NCBI RefSeq assembly: GCF_023705585.1
Contig: NZ_BOQE01000001.1
Coordinates: 402,501-466,500, forward strand
DNA from: Collibacillus ludicampi
GTDB taxonomy: Bacteria; Bacillota; Bacilli; Tumebacillales; BOQE01
Direction: 5' to 3'
DNA: 64,000 nt
Shown: piece after piece, positions 55,316-64,000 of the stretch
How positions within the stretch are numbered: position 1 is the first letter of the stretch
Layout of the letters: every line of letters starts with the position of its first letter
Made by a program: the position numbers and the translations under genes
The notes under the pieces: model-generated
What the model was told of the DNA's origin: nothing
Databases searched by the model: none
The model's input: only the letters and a program-made list of their open reading frames with translations

Positions 55316-55524
55316 CCTCCTTCATGAATTCAGATTCTGGATTTTTTCAGAGATTCGGCTTACTGTATTGAATATTCAGATAATATTTCTGAGTATGATT
55401 TTATCTTGATTTTATTTTCGTGTAAGGAGAGATGGAATGAACGGATGTTTGAGAGTATAGAGTCACAAAGCAATGGACATGTCCCAGAAAGATATGAGGA
55501 TTTGGACATGCCCATCACAACCAT

Positions 55525-56901
55525 TTAGCATCCTTCACGAAGAACAGATTTTATAACTTGAACCATAAAACGTAAATCTTCTTCCGTTGAGGAAAGAGGC
55601 GGAGCAATAATTAAGACGTTGTTAAGCCCGGGAACCGTATCTCCATTTCGCCCGATAATTAATCCTTTCTTCTTACATGCGGCAATGACGTTTACCATAC
55701 ACTCTTCCGAAGCCGGTGTCTTCAATTTTTTATCCTCTACCAATTCGATACCGAATAAAAATCCGACCCCACGAACTTCTCCGACCTTATCCAATGATTC
55801 TAATTCACGGAGTTCAAGTAGTATCGATTCACCCAAGCGAGAAACTCGATCCACAATTCCTTCATTCTCGATAATTTCGATATTTTTTAAGGCTACTGCA
55901 CAGGAAGCAGGATGTCCTCCAAAAGTGGAAATATGCCGCAAGTGATCCTGTTTACCGTTTTCTTTGAACTTCTCGTAGATTTCGGAACGAACCGCTGTAG
56001 CCCCTAACGGAAGGTAACCACTTGTCAATCCTTTCGCCATGGTCACAATGTCCGGTTGGACCCCTTCGGAATGCATGAACCCAAACATCTCTCCTGTTCT
56101 GCCAAATCCTGAAACAACCTCATCAACAATCAAAAGAACATCATGTTTCTTGCAGATTTCAGCCACTCGTTTCAGATATTCTTTGGAGGGGATAATGACA
56201 CCGCCACCTGAGATAAAAGGTTCCAAAATGACACCAGCTACAGTCTCAGATCCTTCCCAGTTAATCACTTGATCAATATAGTCGGCAGCCAGGAGATCGC
56301 TGTCTGGTACATGTTCTCCAAATGGAGAACGATAGCTGTATGGGGGCGGAACATGAAGAAAACCGGGGACGGCAGGATCGTATTTAATTCTGCGATTGGC
56401 TTGAGCGGTTGCACTTAATGCTCCCAGTGTTGAACCATGATAGGCGCGATATCTGGAGATGAACTTGTATTTTCCCGGATGACCGTTTTGTATATGATAT
56501 TGGCGAGCGATTTTGAATGCGGTTTCATTCGCTTCAGAGCCACTGTTGGAGAAAAAGGTCGTATAAGACCCTTGCAATAGCTCACTGATTTTTGCAGATA
56601 ATTGAATCGCCGGGATATGACTTAAAGTCAACGGAAAATAGGACAAATTCACCATCTGCTCATAAGCAGCCTGAGCGATTTCTTTCCGCCCATGCCCAAG
56701 ATTTAAGCACCATAAACCAGAGACCCCATCGAAAAACTTGTCACCATTCACATCGAAGAACCAACCTCCTTCTCCTCGCATTCCGATCAAAGGAGTTGCT
56801 TTTTCATTATATCGGGACATAGCATGCCATAGATGATCTTTATCTTTTTGTATGAGCTCTTGAATTTCCAATAATTGTTTGTTTTCAAGTCCCACCTTCA
56901 T
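55525..56901 (-). CDS. tpa: Class III aminotransferase, probable taurine--pyruvate aminotransferase
   Basis: A 458-residue PLP enzyme. SNSGSEANETAFKIARQYH binds the cofactor phosphate, VDEVVSGFGRTGEMFGF is the family signature and the Schiff-base Lys is in TMAKGLTSGYLPLGA. Taurine:pyruvate aminotransferase converts taurine to sulfoacetaldehyde and alanine. The family alone would allow beta-alanine or omega-amino acids, but pduL and xsc upstream make taurine the best call. The ATG at 56901 follows GGAGGGGCG; a long upstream reading runs into pduL. Confidence 0.85.
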   Translation of the reverse strand: MKVGLENKQLLEIQELIQKDKDHLWHAMSRYNEKATPLIGMRGEGGWFFDVNGDKFFDGVSGLWCLNLGHGRKEIAQAAYEQMVNLSYFPLTLSHIPAIQLSAKISELLQGSYTTFFSNSGSEANETAFKIARQYHIQNGHPGKYKFISRYRAYHGSTLGALSATAQANRRIKYDPAVPGFLHVPPPYSYRSPFGEHVPDSDLLAADYIDQVINWEGSETVAGVILEPFISGGGVIIPSKEYLKRVAEICKKHDVLLIVDEVVSGFGRTGEMFGFMHSEGVQPDIVTMAKGLTSGYLPLGATAVRSEIYEKFKENGKQDHLRHISTFGGHPASCAVALKNIEIIENEGIVDRVSRLGESILLELRELESLDKVGEVRGVGFLFGIELVEDKKLKTPASEECMVNVIAACKKKGLIIGRNGDTVPGLNNVLIIAPPLSSTEEDLRFMVQVIKSVLREGC

Positions 56902-56985
56902 AATCGCCCCTCCATTTCCATTCCAATGGGTTTCCTTAACCAACATAGAAGTGTCACGAAAAACAGAAACAAATAGGATGATGCA

Positions 56986-57027
56986 GGTGGACGTGATTCT
57001 ATGCATTTGAACGTGATCACGTCCACC
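56986..57027 (-). other. Hairpin in the pduL-tpa gap
   Basis: GGTGGACGTGAT (56986-56997) and ATCACGTCCACC (57016-57027) form a perfect 12-bp stem with an 18-base loop. The right arm with its flank also contains ACGTGATCACGT, a 12-base palindrome. No T run follows, so an mRNA processing or stability hairpin, or a regulator site, is likelier than a terminator. Confidence 0.55.
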
Positions 57028-57037
57028 AAAATCATTT

Positions 57038-57676
57038 CTATGATTCATTTAAAAGTAAAAAGTGAACATGATCACCATTTTTCAGTTTAGCGGCATTGGC
57101 TTCATCCGTATCGATATGAAACTCTAAACGATAGTTGGGGCTCACACGGATTCTAACACCGCTGAAAATCACTTGCCTTTCCGTTTGCGACAGGACGAAT
57201 ACATGGTCTCCATCATGAACTCGAAATTTTAAAGCTTCTTCTTCAGACATATGGATATGTCTGTTTGCGATTATCAGTCCTTCCTTGACATAAATGGATC
57301 CATATGGACCAATGATCGTAACCGGACTGCTTCCTGCGAGATCCCCTGAATCGCGAATGGGTGGAGATACTCCCAGTCGATAGGCATCTGTCAAAGATAC
57401 TTCCACTTGTGTATACCGTCGGGCTGGACCCAAGATTCTCACTTGATCAATCACACCTTTTGGACCAGCCAGCATCACGGTTTCTTTTGCAGCATATTGA
57501 CCGGGCTGAGACAATTGTTTTTGTAATTGCAATCGGTAACCCTCTCCAAACAATTTTTCGATGTGATTTTGGGTAAGGTGCACGTGCCTCGCTGAAACTC
57601 CTACAGGAATTGTGTTCAACGTCCCATCATGTGCAAACGTTTCTATGAAGTGAAGGGGATTGAGAATTTCATTCAT
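57038..57676 (-). CDS. pduL: PduL-type phosphate acyltransferase
   Basis: A 212-residue Zn-dependent phosphotransacylase. The two His motifs are VSARHVHLTQ and ANRHIHMSEEEA, and GPKGVIDQVRILGPARRYTQVE is typical. It converts acetyl phosphate to acetyl-CoA. Between xsc and tpa it takes the place of the Pta enzyme usual after sulfoacetaldehyde acetyltransferase. There are no microcompartment genes and no encapsulation peptide is evident. ATG at 57676 lies 12 bases after AAAGGGG. Confidence 0.92.
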   Translation of the reverse strand: MNEILNPLHFIETFAHDGTLNTIPVGVSARHVHLTQNHIEKLFGEGYRLQLQKQLSQPGQYAAKETVMLAGPKGVIDQVRILGPARRYTQVEVSLTDAYRLGVSPPIRDSGDLAGSSPVTIIGPYGSIYVKEGLIIANRHIHMSEEEALKFRVHDGDHVFVLSQTERQVIFSGVRIRVSPNYRLEFHIDTDEANAAKLKNGDHVHFLLLNES

Positions 57677-57750
57677 GATACTCACCCCTTTCGCGAGAAA
57701 AGTTAGAGATGAGCCAAATCCAAACCCATTTTTATGAGTGAGAGGAACGA

Positions 57751-59514
57751 TTACCAGTTTCTATGATCCAGATGAGCATATTTCTCCAAGAAGCGAATCG
57801 GCATCTTCAAAGCATCTTTGCGGAACGGAGGAGCCAATTGGGTGCCATCCACTTGAATATCGATCACCGTCGGTTTATCCGATTTCAACGCTTCCAACAC
57901 TGCTTTTCTAAGATCTTCCGGATTATCCGCGCGATATCCGTTCGCTCCCATAACTCGGGCTAATTCGGCAAAATCGGGATTGTTGATATCGGCACCAACG
58001 AAACGGCTGTTATAGTAATCAACTTGGTTTTTCTTTTCTGCGCACCATGCTCCGTTGTTAAATACGCAAGCGATGACAGGAAGATTTTGATCGACTGCTG
58101 TACTCACTTCATGCAAGCTCATTCCCCAAGCTCCATCTCCCACGATGGCGAAGACTGGGCAGTCGGGTTTCGCCAACTTGGCACCAAGCGCCGCAGGATA
58201 AGCGAAACCCGTGTTGCCGAAGGTTAATGCCGCAATATGTTTTCTTGGTTGCGTAAATTTCAGGTAACCGTTTGCCGTGGAAGAAACATTCCCGATGTCT
58301 GTTGAAACAATCGCATTCTCCGGCAACAGCCTTGTAAGTTCTAATAATGCTCGGCGCGGATTCATGGGATTACCGGCTACCATGGCCAGGGATACTAGTT
58401 CTTCTTCCCATTCCATGTTGACCGCTGCAATCTCTGCCAACCGCTCTTGATTCGTTGTAAGACCCGGTTTGATCGCTTTTAAACGTTTGAGAATTTCGAC
58501 ACAGGCTTCCCGTGCATCCCCGATGATCCCAACTTCAATCGGGTGTGTTCGTGCAATGTTTCGAGGATTGATATCAATTTGTATGATTTTCGCATGTTGT
58601 GGCCAGTAATTGATGCCGTAACAGGGTAAAGTACCAAAGACGGAGAGGCGAGTACCGATTGCCAAAATGACGTCCGCTTTTTCCAAGGTCTTCATCGCCG
58701 CTTTGGAACCCATGTAACCGATCGGCCCCAATGCCAGAGGATGATCACCGGGGAACGCGTCGTTATGCATGTATGAACAAGCAGCGGGAGCAGTTAAATA
58801 TTCGGCTATGCCTACAACAGCATCCCATCCGTTGGAATCCACAGTACCTCTCCCAGAGATGATCACCGGATATTTCGCTTCCGCCAATAATTCAACCGCC
58901 CGATCCAACGCTTCCGCAGCACCGCACCCGCGAGCGTCCACACGATATTGATGAGGCTCGAGAATATAATCTTCCAGTTCTCCATAGAAGTAATCACGTG
59001 GAATATCGTAGAGAACGGGACCTCTCTCTGCATAAGCGATACGGAATGCCGTTCGTAGACAATCGGCAACTCGACTTACGTGTGGCACGCGAACCGTCGC
59101 TTTTGTAATCGCTTTGAAAACAGATACTTGATCACATTCCTGGAAACCGTCCCAGCCGATGGTAGGAGTTCCCGCGGAAGGCGAGATCACGACCATCGGT
59201 GTATGCGCCTGATAAGCGGCCGCAACCGAAGTCACCATGTTGGTAATCCCGGGACCATTTTGTCCGATGACAACCCCTGCTACTCCGGATACGCGAGTAT
59301 AAGCATCGGCCATATGTGCAGCAGTTTGCTCATGACGTACCGGGATGAAGCGAATACCGGCTGTCGGGAGCAGATCCAACATATCCATAAAAGCCGAACC
59401 CAAAATACCGCTGATATGAGTTACGCCTTCCGCCACCAGCGTTTCTACGATGGCTTCACTGGGAGTCATTTTTACTTTTGTATTTCTTGCAACTTTCGTT
59501 TCAACTTTGTTCAT
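57751..59514 (-). CDS. xsc: Sulfoacetaldehyde acetyltransferase
   Basis: Thiamine diphosphate enzyme of 587 residues that turns sulfoacetaldehyde plus phosphate into acetyl phosphate and sulfite. [13 protein letters not shown] has the ThDP-activating Glu, and [19 protein letters not shown] is the ThDP/Mg motif. [19 protein letters not shown] and [20 protein letters not shown] match Xsc rather than acetolactate synthase. The second ATG (59514) has the better distance from AAAGGAGG. First gene of xsc-pduL-tpa, with promoter and operator directly upstream. Confidence 0.93.
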   Translation of the reverse strand: MNKVETKVARNTKVKMTPSEAIVETLVAEGVTHISGILGSAFMDMLDLLPTAGIRFIPVRHEQTAAHMADAYTRVSGVAGVVIGQNGPGITNMVTSVAAAYQAHTPMVVISPSAGTPTIGWDGFQECDQVSVFKAITKATVRVPHVSRVADCLRTAFRIAYAERGPVLYDIPRDYFYGELEDYILEPHQYRVDARGCGAAEALDRAVELLAEAKYPVIISGRGTVDSNGWDAVVGIAEYLTAPAACSYMHNDAFPGDHPLALGPIGYMGSKAAMKTLEKADVILAIGTRLSVFGTLPCYGINYWPQHAKIIQIDINPRNIARTHPIEVGIIGDAREACVEILKRLKAIKPGLTTNQERLAEIAAVNMEWEEELVSLAMVAGNPMNPRRALLELTRLLPENAIVSTDIGNVSSTANGYLKFTQPRKHIAALTFGNTGFAYPAALGAKLAKPDCPVFAIVGDGAWGMSLHEVSTAVDQNLPVIACVFNNGAWCAEKKNQVDYYNSRFVGADINNPDFAELARVMGANGYRADNPEDLRKAVLEALKSDKPTVIDIQVDGTQLAPPFRKDALKMPIRFLEKYAHLDHRNW

Positions 59515-59584
59515 CATGATCCTCCTTTGTTTAGAGTCTATAATTTTGGAAACGTGTACTTTATATTGGAAGTGACATCATGAC

Positions 59585-59592
59585 GTACGTAC
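59585..59592. promoter_or_regulatory. Putative GntR operator of the xsc operon
   Basis: GTACGTAC, the same core as at 52959-52966. It lies about 15 bases downstream of the -10 box of the xsc promoter, where a bound repressor would block transcription. Confidence 0.55.
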
Positions 59593-59606
59593 CAGTTTCT
59601 AACCAC

Positions 59607-59635
59607 ATATTACACTCAGCCCTACAGTCAGTCAA
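59607..59635 (-). promoter_or_regulatory. Promoter of xsc-pduL-tpa
   Basis: TTGACT (59635-59630), 17 bases, TAATAT (59612-59607) on the minus strand, about 90 bases before the xsc start. Confidence 0.7.
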
Positions 59636-59781
59636 TATACTAAATAAAAAATTTTTTGATTAATCATTATATACCACCAAATCAAACAACAATTCTTCAT
59701 GATAAAGTTAGCCGATTCTTTCTAATGGTTCCCATTGACGTGATTCAATCATGTTTTATGAAAATGGGAACTCTTGACGGT

Positions 59782-59814
59782 AAAAAGGTAGCCCTATGAT
59801 CTTGGGCTACCTTT
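59782..59814 (-). terminator. Terminator after the LCP gene
   Basis: AAAGGTAGCCC/GGGCTACCTTT stem followed by TT on the minus strand, about 45 bases after the stop. Confidence 0.82.
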
Positions 59815-59859
59815 GTGACAATGTTTTTCTCTTCCCCACTCTTTATCTTATTCTACATC

Positions 59860-61158
59860 CTACTGTGCCTGTAAAAATTGACTCGCCATATATCCTTGTG
59901 TTCCATCCGCCAAGATGACTTTTGACCATCCGTTGGATGTCGAACCGACAACTTTCACCGTATCCCCTTGATAGACCTTGCCAATGATCTGTTGATCGAT
60001 TCCCGGGCCGCTGCGTACATTGACATATACACCAGTAACAACCATCGTTTGTCCTTCCGCTTCCGCCATCCCAGTCCCGTTTTGCTCGGATCCGTTCGCA
60101 TTCTGTTGATTGGGGCCGCTGTCTTCATTTTGTTGATTGGTCGCACCGGCATGATCTCCTGCCGATACAGAAGCGGCTCCTTCTTCACCGAGTAACGAAT
60201 GGACGAGTTGACGTGCCGCCGCGACATCAGGAATCAGGATCGACTCTCCATCGGGGGATTGGCCTTCTTGCAAAGAATCGGATGCCGGCACTTGTACCGT
60301 TTGGATGTTTGATGTATTTACTTGTGTGAACAAACCGGCTAACTTTACAATCTCCTTCGGACCCAGATTCGTTTGAATGTAGGGTTCAGCCGCTTCCAAA
60401 ACCGAAGGTAACTTGATCAACATGGATGGTGTTTTCATCTCGGCAGCTACCGCTTTTAGGAGTTTTCTCTGGCGTTCTGTCCGCGCATAATCGGATAGGG
60501 CGTCATGACGGAACCGGACATACATCAACGCATGTTTTCCATCGAGGTGTTGTACGCCTTTTTTTAAATTTATGTCATAGACACCATCGTCTGTATATAC
60601 CATGTCTTTCTCTACATCAATCGTCACTCCGCCGATCGCGTCAATGATTTTTTCAAACCCTTGAAAATCAGTCACCATATAATAATTGATCGGTACCTGA
60701 AGAAAGTTCCTGACCGTTTGTACAGCCAGGTCAGGCCCGCCGTAAGCGAAAGCAGCGTTGATCTTATCTTTCCCTTGACCGGGTATCGTTACGTAAGAAT
60801 CACGCAAAATCGAAAGGATATCCGCCTTCTTCGTTTGCGGGTCAACCGATACCAGGATCATCGAATCGGAACGGGGATGCTCGTCATGATTACGATTATC
60901 GACGCCCATCACGAGGATATTGACGCGATCCGTTCCTTGCCATGGATCGACACGAACATCGTTACCTACAGGCGTGAATGTATTTTGATTGGCTTTCTTA
61001 AAAAAGTTAATGGCCGCTAAACCATCATACACGCCTAATCCCAATACCCCAATAAACAAAAGAACCACCAGTTTCTTCAAAAACTTTCGTTTCTTTGGTT
61101 TCTTGCGGGGTACCTGGCTTTCCTGCTGCGTCGCCTCAGTGAGTTTTTCGATCTTCAT
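59860..61158 (-). CDS. LytR-CpsA-Psr (LCP) ligase with C-terminal SH3 domain
   Basis: A 432-residue membrane-anchored enzyme that attaches teichoic acid or other glycopolymers to peptidoglycan. A basic N terminus and one helix (residues about 30-50) precede the LCP domain. Its Arg/Asp motifs are NILVMGVDNRNHDEHPRSDSMIL, ILSILRDSYVTIPG and YVRFRHDALSDYARTERQR. A Gln/Asn-rich linker (about 335-370) leads to a bacterial SH3 domain (VNVRSGPGIDQQIIGKVYQGD) that could bind the wall. ATG at 61158 follows AGGAAGG. Confidence 0.92.
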   Translation of the reverse strand: MKIEKLTEATQQESQVPRKKPKKRKFLKKLVVLLFIGVLGLGVYDGLAAINFFKKANQNTFTPVGNDVRVDPWQGTDRVNILVMGVDNRNHDEHPRSDSMILVSVDPQTKKADILSILRDSYVTIPGQGKDKINAAFAYGGPDLAVQTVRNFLQVPINYYMVTDFQGFEKIIDAIGGVTIDVEKDMVYTDDGVYDINLKKGVQHLDGKHALMYVRFRHDALSDYARTERQRKLLKAVAAEMKTPSMLIKLPSVLEAAEPYIQTNLGPKEIVKLAGLFTQVNTSNIQTVQVPASDSLQEGQSPDGESILIPDVAAARQLVHSLLGEEGAASVSAGDHAGATNQQNEDSGPNQQNANGSEQNGTGMAEAEGQTMVVTGVYVNVRSGPGIDQQIIGKVYQGDTVKVVGSTSNGWSKVILADGTQGYMASQFLQAQ

Positions 61159-61328
61159 TGCACACCTTCCTAGTATTTTCTTCCCTCTATTATATTTTAA
61201 CACGTTCAAATATCAATTCTTTAGACGACAATTCCTTTTTCGATATCATCGTATTCGTTATAATTGTTTATAAATAAAGTAGAAGAGCTTTTTCATTAAC
61301 CATCGGTTGGAAGAGGAGAAATCATACG

Positions 61329-61985
61329 ATGCAATTTTCCCCCGAAGAGAAACAAGGCGTATATAAGGCGATACACGGAAGAAGGGATATCCGCTCGTTC
61401 CGTTCAGATCCTGTAAGCGATGATGTGTTATTGCGAATCCTGGAAGCCGGCCACCACGCTCCATCCGTAGGATTCATGCAACCTTGGAATTTTATCATCA
61501 TCCGCGATTCGCAAACGAAAGAGCTGTTGGCAAAAATTGCTGACAAAGAACGAAGAGCGTTGGCCATTCATTACGAAGATACCGACCGGGAATTAAAGTT
61601 TCTGAAACTCAAAGTGGAAGGGTTACGGGAAGCGCCCGTGACCATTTGTGTGACATGCGATCCCACACGAGGGGGCGCACATGTTTTAGGACGCAATTCC
61701 ATTCCGGAAACAGATATCTTATCGGTCGCATGCGCGATCCAGAATATGTGGTTGACCGCCTGTGCCGAAGGACTCGCGATGGGATGGGTGAGCTTTTACA
61801 AGAAAGCGGATGTGCGACAGATCCTGCATATCCCCCCGCATATCGACCCTGTTGCTTTGCTTTCCGTCGGCTATACCGATCATTATCCTGATCGACCGTT
61901 GCTTGAAATTCACAACTGGGAAAAACGTAAAAAACTGCGCGACTTAATCTTTGCTGATGTATGGGGTACACCTTTACATCTTTAG
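61329..61985 (+). CDS. bluB: 5,6-dimethylbenzimidazole synthase BluB
   Basis: A 218-residue flavin-destroying enzyme of nitroreductase fold that turns FMNH2 into the lower ligand of cobalamin. IHGRRDIRSFRSDPVSDDVL, HHAPSVGFMQPWNFIIIRD and LAMGWVSFYKKADVRQIL are BluB-like. The Asp of the active site is probably in RRDIRSFR or PETDILS. Fits the presence of B12-dependent IcmF. AGAGGAGAAA precedes the ATG. Single-gene unit. Confidence 0.92.
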   Translation: MQFSPEEKQGVYKAIHGRRDIRSFRSDPVSDDVLLRILEAGHHAPSVGFMQPWNFIIIRDSQTKELLAKIADKERRALAIHYEDTDRELKFLKLKVEGLREAPVTICVTCDPTRGGAHVLGRNSIPETDILSVACAIQNMWLTACAEGLAMGWVSFYKKADVRQILHIPPHIDPVALLSVGYTDHYPDRPLLEIHNWEKRKKLRDLIFADVWGTPLHL

Positions 61986-61986
61986 A

Positions 61987-62033
61987 CAAGAAAATCTTCT
62001 GTTCGCTCCGGACAGAAGATTTTCTTGTTTTTT
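61987..62033 (+). terminator. Terminator after bluB
   Basis: CAAGAAAATCTTCTGT/ACAGAAGATTTTCTTG perfect 16-bp stem followed by TTTTTT. Confidence 0.92.
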
Positions 62034-62172
62034 GAGGGCCAACCTTGTCGGCACATGTCCATCATCTTACACGACTGGTTAGGTTGAAGTGTAATGCACA
62101 TAGATGAATGCCGTTCCAAGATCAGATGTTTTCACATAGTGTAAATCACCGATATGGAAGGAGGGGTGTTCC

Positions 62173-62292
62173 ATGGATGGATGCTTTGGACTCTATACTC
62201 GTTGGGCGGTTGTTTTCTTGATTATCTTTGTCCTGTTCTTCTTGCTCGTACCTGGCTACACGACCGTTTGTAAAAACGTTCCCGTTTACTAG
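62173..62292 (+). CDS. Tiny membrane protein (39 aa)
   Basis: A GGAAGGAGGGG site precedes the ATG. The product MDGCFGLYTRWAVVFLIIFV..LVPGYTTVCKNVPVY is one membrane helix (about 10-30) with short polar ends. It resembles small YjcZ-type proteins made in sporulating Bacillales, but lacks their Gly/Tyr-rich start, so that link is weak. The region 62293-62594 that follows holds a terminator and no other gene I can see. Confidence 0.62.
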   Translation: MDGCFGLYTRWAVVFLIIFVLFFLLVPGYTTVCKNVPVY

Positions 62293-62455
62293 ACTTTCGG
62301 CGCTTAATCTTCCCTTTCTTCTCTCCGTTCGCATAGTGCCTCTACGAATCATGTGTGTATTCTACCCTACACGGTTTCATGCAGAATTGTATCGTGAAGG
62401 TGTGCAATACTGTCCCCATCTACTAATCACCGATCATCAATGATCACGTATGTGG

Positions 62456-62479
62456 GCCGGAATGATTTCCGGCTTTTTT
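62456..62479 (+). terminator. Terminator upstream of the MFS gene
   Basis: GCCGGAA/TTCCGGC stem followed by TTTTTT. It ends transcripts from the left. Confidence 0.85.
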
Positions 62480-62594
62480 GTTTCTCCTGTTTCGAACGTT
62501 CAGGTGACCATGCACAAATTTATCATACAAACGCATATGACGTTATATACCCGTCATTTACCCAGAAAACTTGTAAAGAGAAAGGAGTGGGGGT

Positions 62595-63818
62595 ATGAGC
62601 GAAAAATTGGAGTCTATTCCACATCAAATGAATGCACCATCTGCCAATAAACTCCTTGTTGTGTCAGGGCTCGGTCTACTTTTCGATTCAATGGATGTAG
62701 CCCTTTTAGCATACGTTCTAGTCGCGCTTGCGAAAGAGTGGAACCTGCACCCTGATATCATGGGATTGTTGGGAAGCATAAGCTTTATCGGTATGGCCGT
62801 CGGTTCCGCTTTTGCCGGACTCTTGGCCGACCGCTTTGGAAGAAAAAACGTTTTTATGTGGACCTTGCTATTCTACAGCATCATGACTGGGTTAACCGCA
62901 TTGGCCTCTGGCATCGGCATCTTTATTCTATTCCGCTTTCTCGTCGGATTCGGATTAGGGGGTGAATTGCCAGTCGCCACCACGTATGTTCTCGAGTCTT
63001 CTCCTGAAGAAGAGCGAGGGCGCCGCGTCGTTCTATTGGAATCCTTCTGGGCAGGAGGTTCTCTTCTGGCTGCGTTAATCTCCTTCTTTATCATTCCCCA
63101 TATCAGTTGGCGCTTCGCTTTTCTGATCGGTGCTCTGCCGGCACTCTATGTGCTGGTCTTGCGCCGCGCCTTACCGGAAACACCCAAATTCCGTGCCCTT
63201 GCTGACAAACAAAGGATGAAAGTGGTTTTCCGAACGCTATGGAGCAAAGAACTGATCCGCGGTACGGTTGTCACCTGGATACTATGGTTCGTGATGAACT
63301 TTGCGTACTACGGTATGTTTCTGTGGCTGCCTTCCGTCATGGCTTTGAAAGGATATTCCCTCGTTAAAAGTATCGGATACGTTCTCATCATGATCCTTGC
63401 CCAAATCCCCGGATATCTTTCTGCCGCATGGCTTGTGGAGAAATGGGGACGCAAAAAAACGCTGATTTCTGCAATGCTTCTGTCTTCTTTTTCCGCTCTC
63501 GGATTTGGGTACGCCCCAAATACAACATGGCTCATTCTTTTCGGTCTTCTGCTCTCCTATTTCATGCTGGCCGCCTTTGCCGGAACGTATATTTTCACAG
63601 TGGAACAATTCCCGACGAAAGCGCGCGCTTCCGGGATCGGCTGGGCAGCCGGTTTCGGACGGATCGGCGGCATTATCGCTCCGTTCCTTGTAGGTATAAT
63701 GATTAAAGCTCACATAGGTTTCAGTATGATCTTCGGTCTTTTCTTCCTATCCATTCTCATAGGTTTCTTCGTCGTTTGGGCATTCGGCCGCGAGACAAAA
63801 GGAAGCCGATTGACATGA
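62595..63818 (+). CDS. MFS transporter, NiaP/YceI-like
   Basis: A 407-residue transporter with twelve helices. GLGLLFDSMDVALLAYVLVAL and LADRFGRKNVFMWTL (loop 2-3 motif) with VGFGLGGELPVATTYVLESSPEEERGRRVVLLESFW closely follow Bacillus NiaP/YceI, a niacin transporter. Aromatic-acid carriers share these motifs, so the substrate is tentative. AAAGGAGTGGGGG precedes the ATG. Confidence 0.85.
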   Translation: MSEKLESIPHQMNAPSANKLLVVSGLGLLFDSMDVALLAYVLVALAKEWNLHPDIMGLLGSISFIGMAVGSAFAGLLADRFGRKNVFMWTLLFYSIMTGLTALASGIGIFILFRFLVGFGLGGELPVATTYVLESSPEEERGRRVVLLESFWAGGSLLAALISFFIIPHISWRFAFLIGALPALYVLVLRRALPETPKFRALADKQRMKVVFRTLWSKELIRGTVVTWILWFVMNFAYYGMFLWLPSVMALKGYSLVKSIGYVLIMILAQIPGYLSAAWLVEKWGRKKTLISAMLLSSFSALGFGYAPNTTWLILFGLLLSYFMLAAFAGTYIFTVEQFPTKARASGIGWAAGFGRIGGIIAPFLVGIMIKAHIGFSMIFGLFFLSILIGFFVVWAFGRETKGSRLT

Positions 63819-63846
63819 TAAAAGTAACATAGTAGAAGAAAGTTTT

Positions 63847-63869
63847 AGAGGGGACATCCCCCTTTTTTT
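63847..63869 (+). terminator. Terminator after the MFS gene
   Basis: GAGGGG/CCCC stem with an ACAT loop followed by CTTTTTTT. Confidence 0.85.
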
Positions 63870-63870
63870 C

Positions 63871-64000
63871 ATGCCGCAAGCAGCGTCATCAAAGGATGAA
63901 AAGTGTCTTTGGGTGGGCGTAATGCTTTGCGTGAGACAACGACCTTGGAGGTCGTCTTGCAACATTTGTTTATTATTCCATGCAAGACGACCTCCACGGA
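63871..64000 (-). repeat. Nested hairpin repeat family, copy D (reverse, cut by window end)
   Basis: In reverse orientation to copies A-C. The 3' flank comes first (ATGCCGCAAGCAGCGTCATC), then GGCGTAATGCTTTGCGTGAG, then GGAGGTCGTCTTGCA (63947-63961) pairing perfectly with TGCAAGACGACCTCC (63981-63995) around a 19-base loop. The outer arm continues past base 64000. Confidence 0.85.

Overview
The window looks like the chromosome of an aerobic, spore-forming, low-to-mid GC Gram-positive (Bacillota, Bacillales, possibly near Alicyclobacillaceae). The support is Bacillus-type genes: glcT-ptsHI, fadN-fadA-fadE, YodB/AzoR, YqgQ, NfrA, SpeD/SpeH, an orphan sporulation-type kinase and strong GGAGG ribosome binding sites. 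Family level is inference.

Layout. 1-2491: an rRNA operon on the minus strand, read as tRNA-Ala, tRNA-Tyr, tRNA-Met, tRNA-Ile, 16S, 23S (the 23S runs off the window). 2989-7792: a small unknown gene, an orphan histidine kinase, and ptsI-ptsH preceded by a GlcT-type RNA antiterminator and glcT. 8072-15080: a ten-gene minus-strand System I cytochrome c maturation operon, ccmE-F-H-I(like)-unknown-A-B-C-D-resA(like). 15719-18941: a small Cys-containing protein, an NfrA nitroreductase and a YodB/pirin/AzoR quinone-stress module. 19080-23442: fused B12-dependent acyl-CoA mutase IcmF, a TetR regulator with a likely operator, and YqgQ. 23605-29210: a zinc/cobalt-type CDF exporter and the livJ-H-M-G-F branched-chain amino acid transporter. 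29623-31383: MenA and a PAP2 phosphatase. 31531-36983: the beta-oxidation operon fadN-fadA-fadE, with fadN frameshifted in a G run. 37315-42604: a secreted DUF2334/FG-GAP protein, SpeD with a structured leader, a HAD phosphatase, a cold-shock protein and a lipoprotein. 42729-46605: fixABCX. 46922-51369: QueF, an M42 peptidase, small unknown genes and MqnE (futalosine menaquinone pathway). 51701-59514: a probable taurine dissimilation locus (exporter, GntR regulator, permease, Tpa, PduL, Xsc). 59860-63818: an LCP-SH3 cell-wall protein, BluB, a tiny membrane protein and an NiaP-like MFS transporter.

How the genes fit. Fatty acids, branched-chain acyl-CoAs (IcmF, with BluB for cobalamin) and taurine would all yield acetyl-CoA or related acyl-CoAs. 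ETF-type electrons (FixABCX) would feed menaquinone, to which MqnE and MenA contribute, and cytochromes c matured by the Ccm system.

The most unusual items are: (1) a family of nested hairpin repeats at 15.2, 30.6, 44.4 and 63.9 kb, with fragments at 11.8, 23.1 and 37.2 kb, whose arms covary and insert in one another's loops; (2) a System I Ccm operon in a Gram-positive with Cys-type CcmE and a CcmH that has lost its CxxC; (3) a GlcT antiterminator placed directly in front of ptsHI with no ptsG; (4) a candidate switch-like RNA leader in front of speD; (5) the taurine locus with a shared GTACGTAC operator downstream of two promoters.
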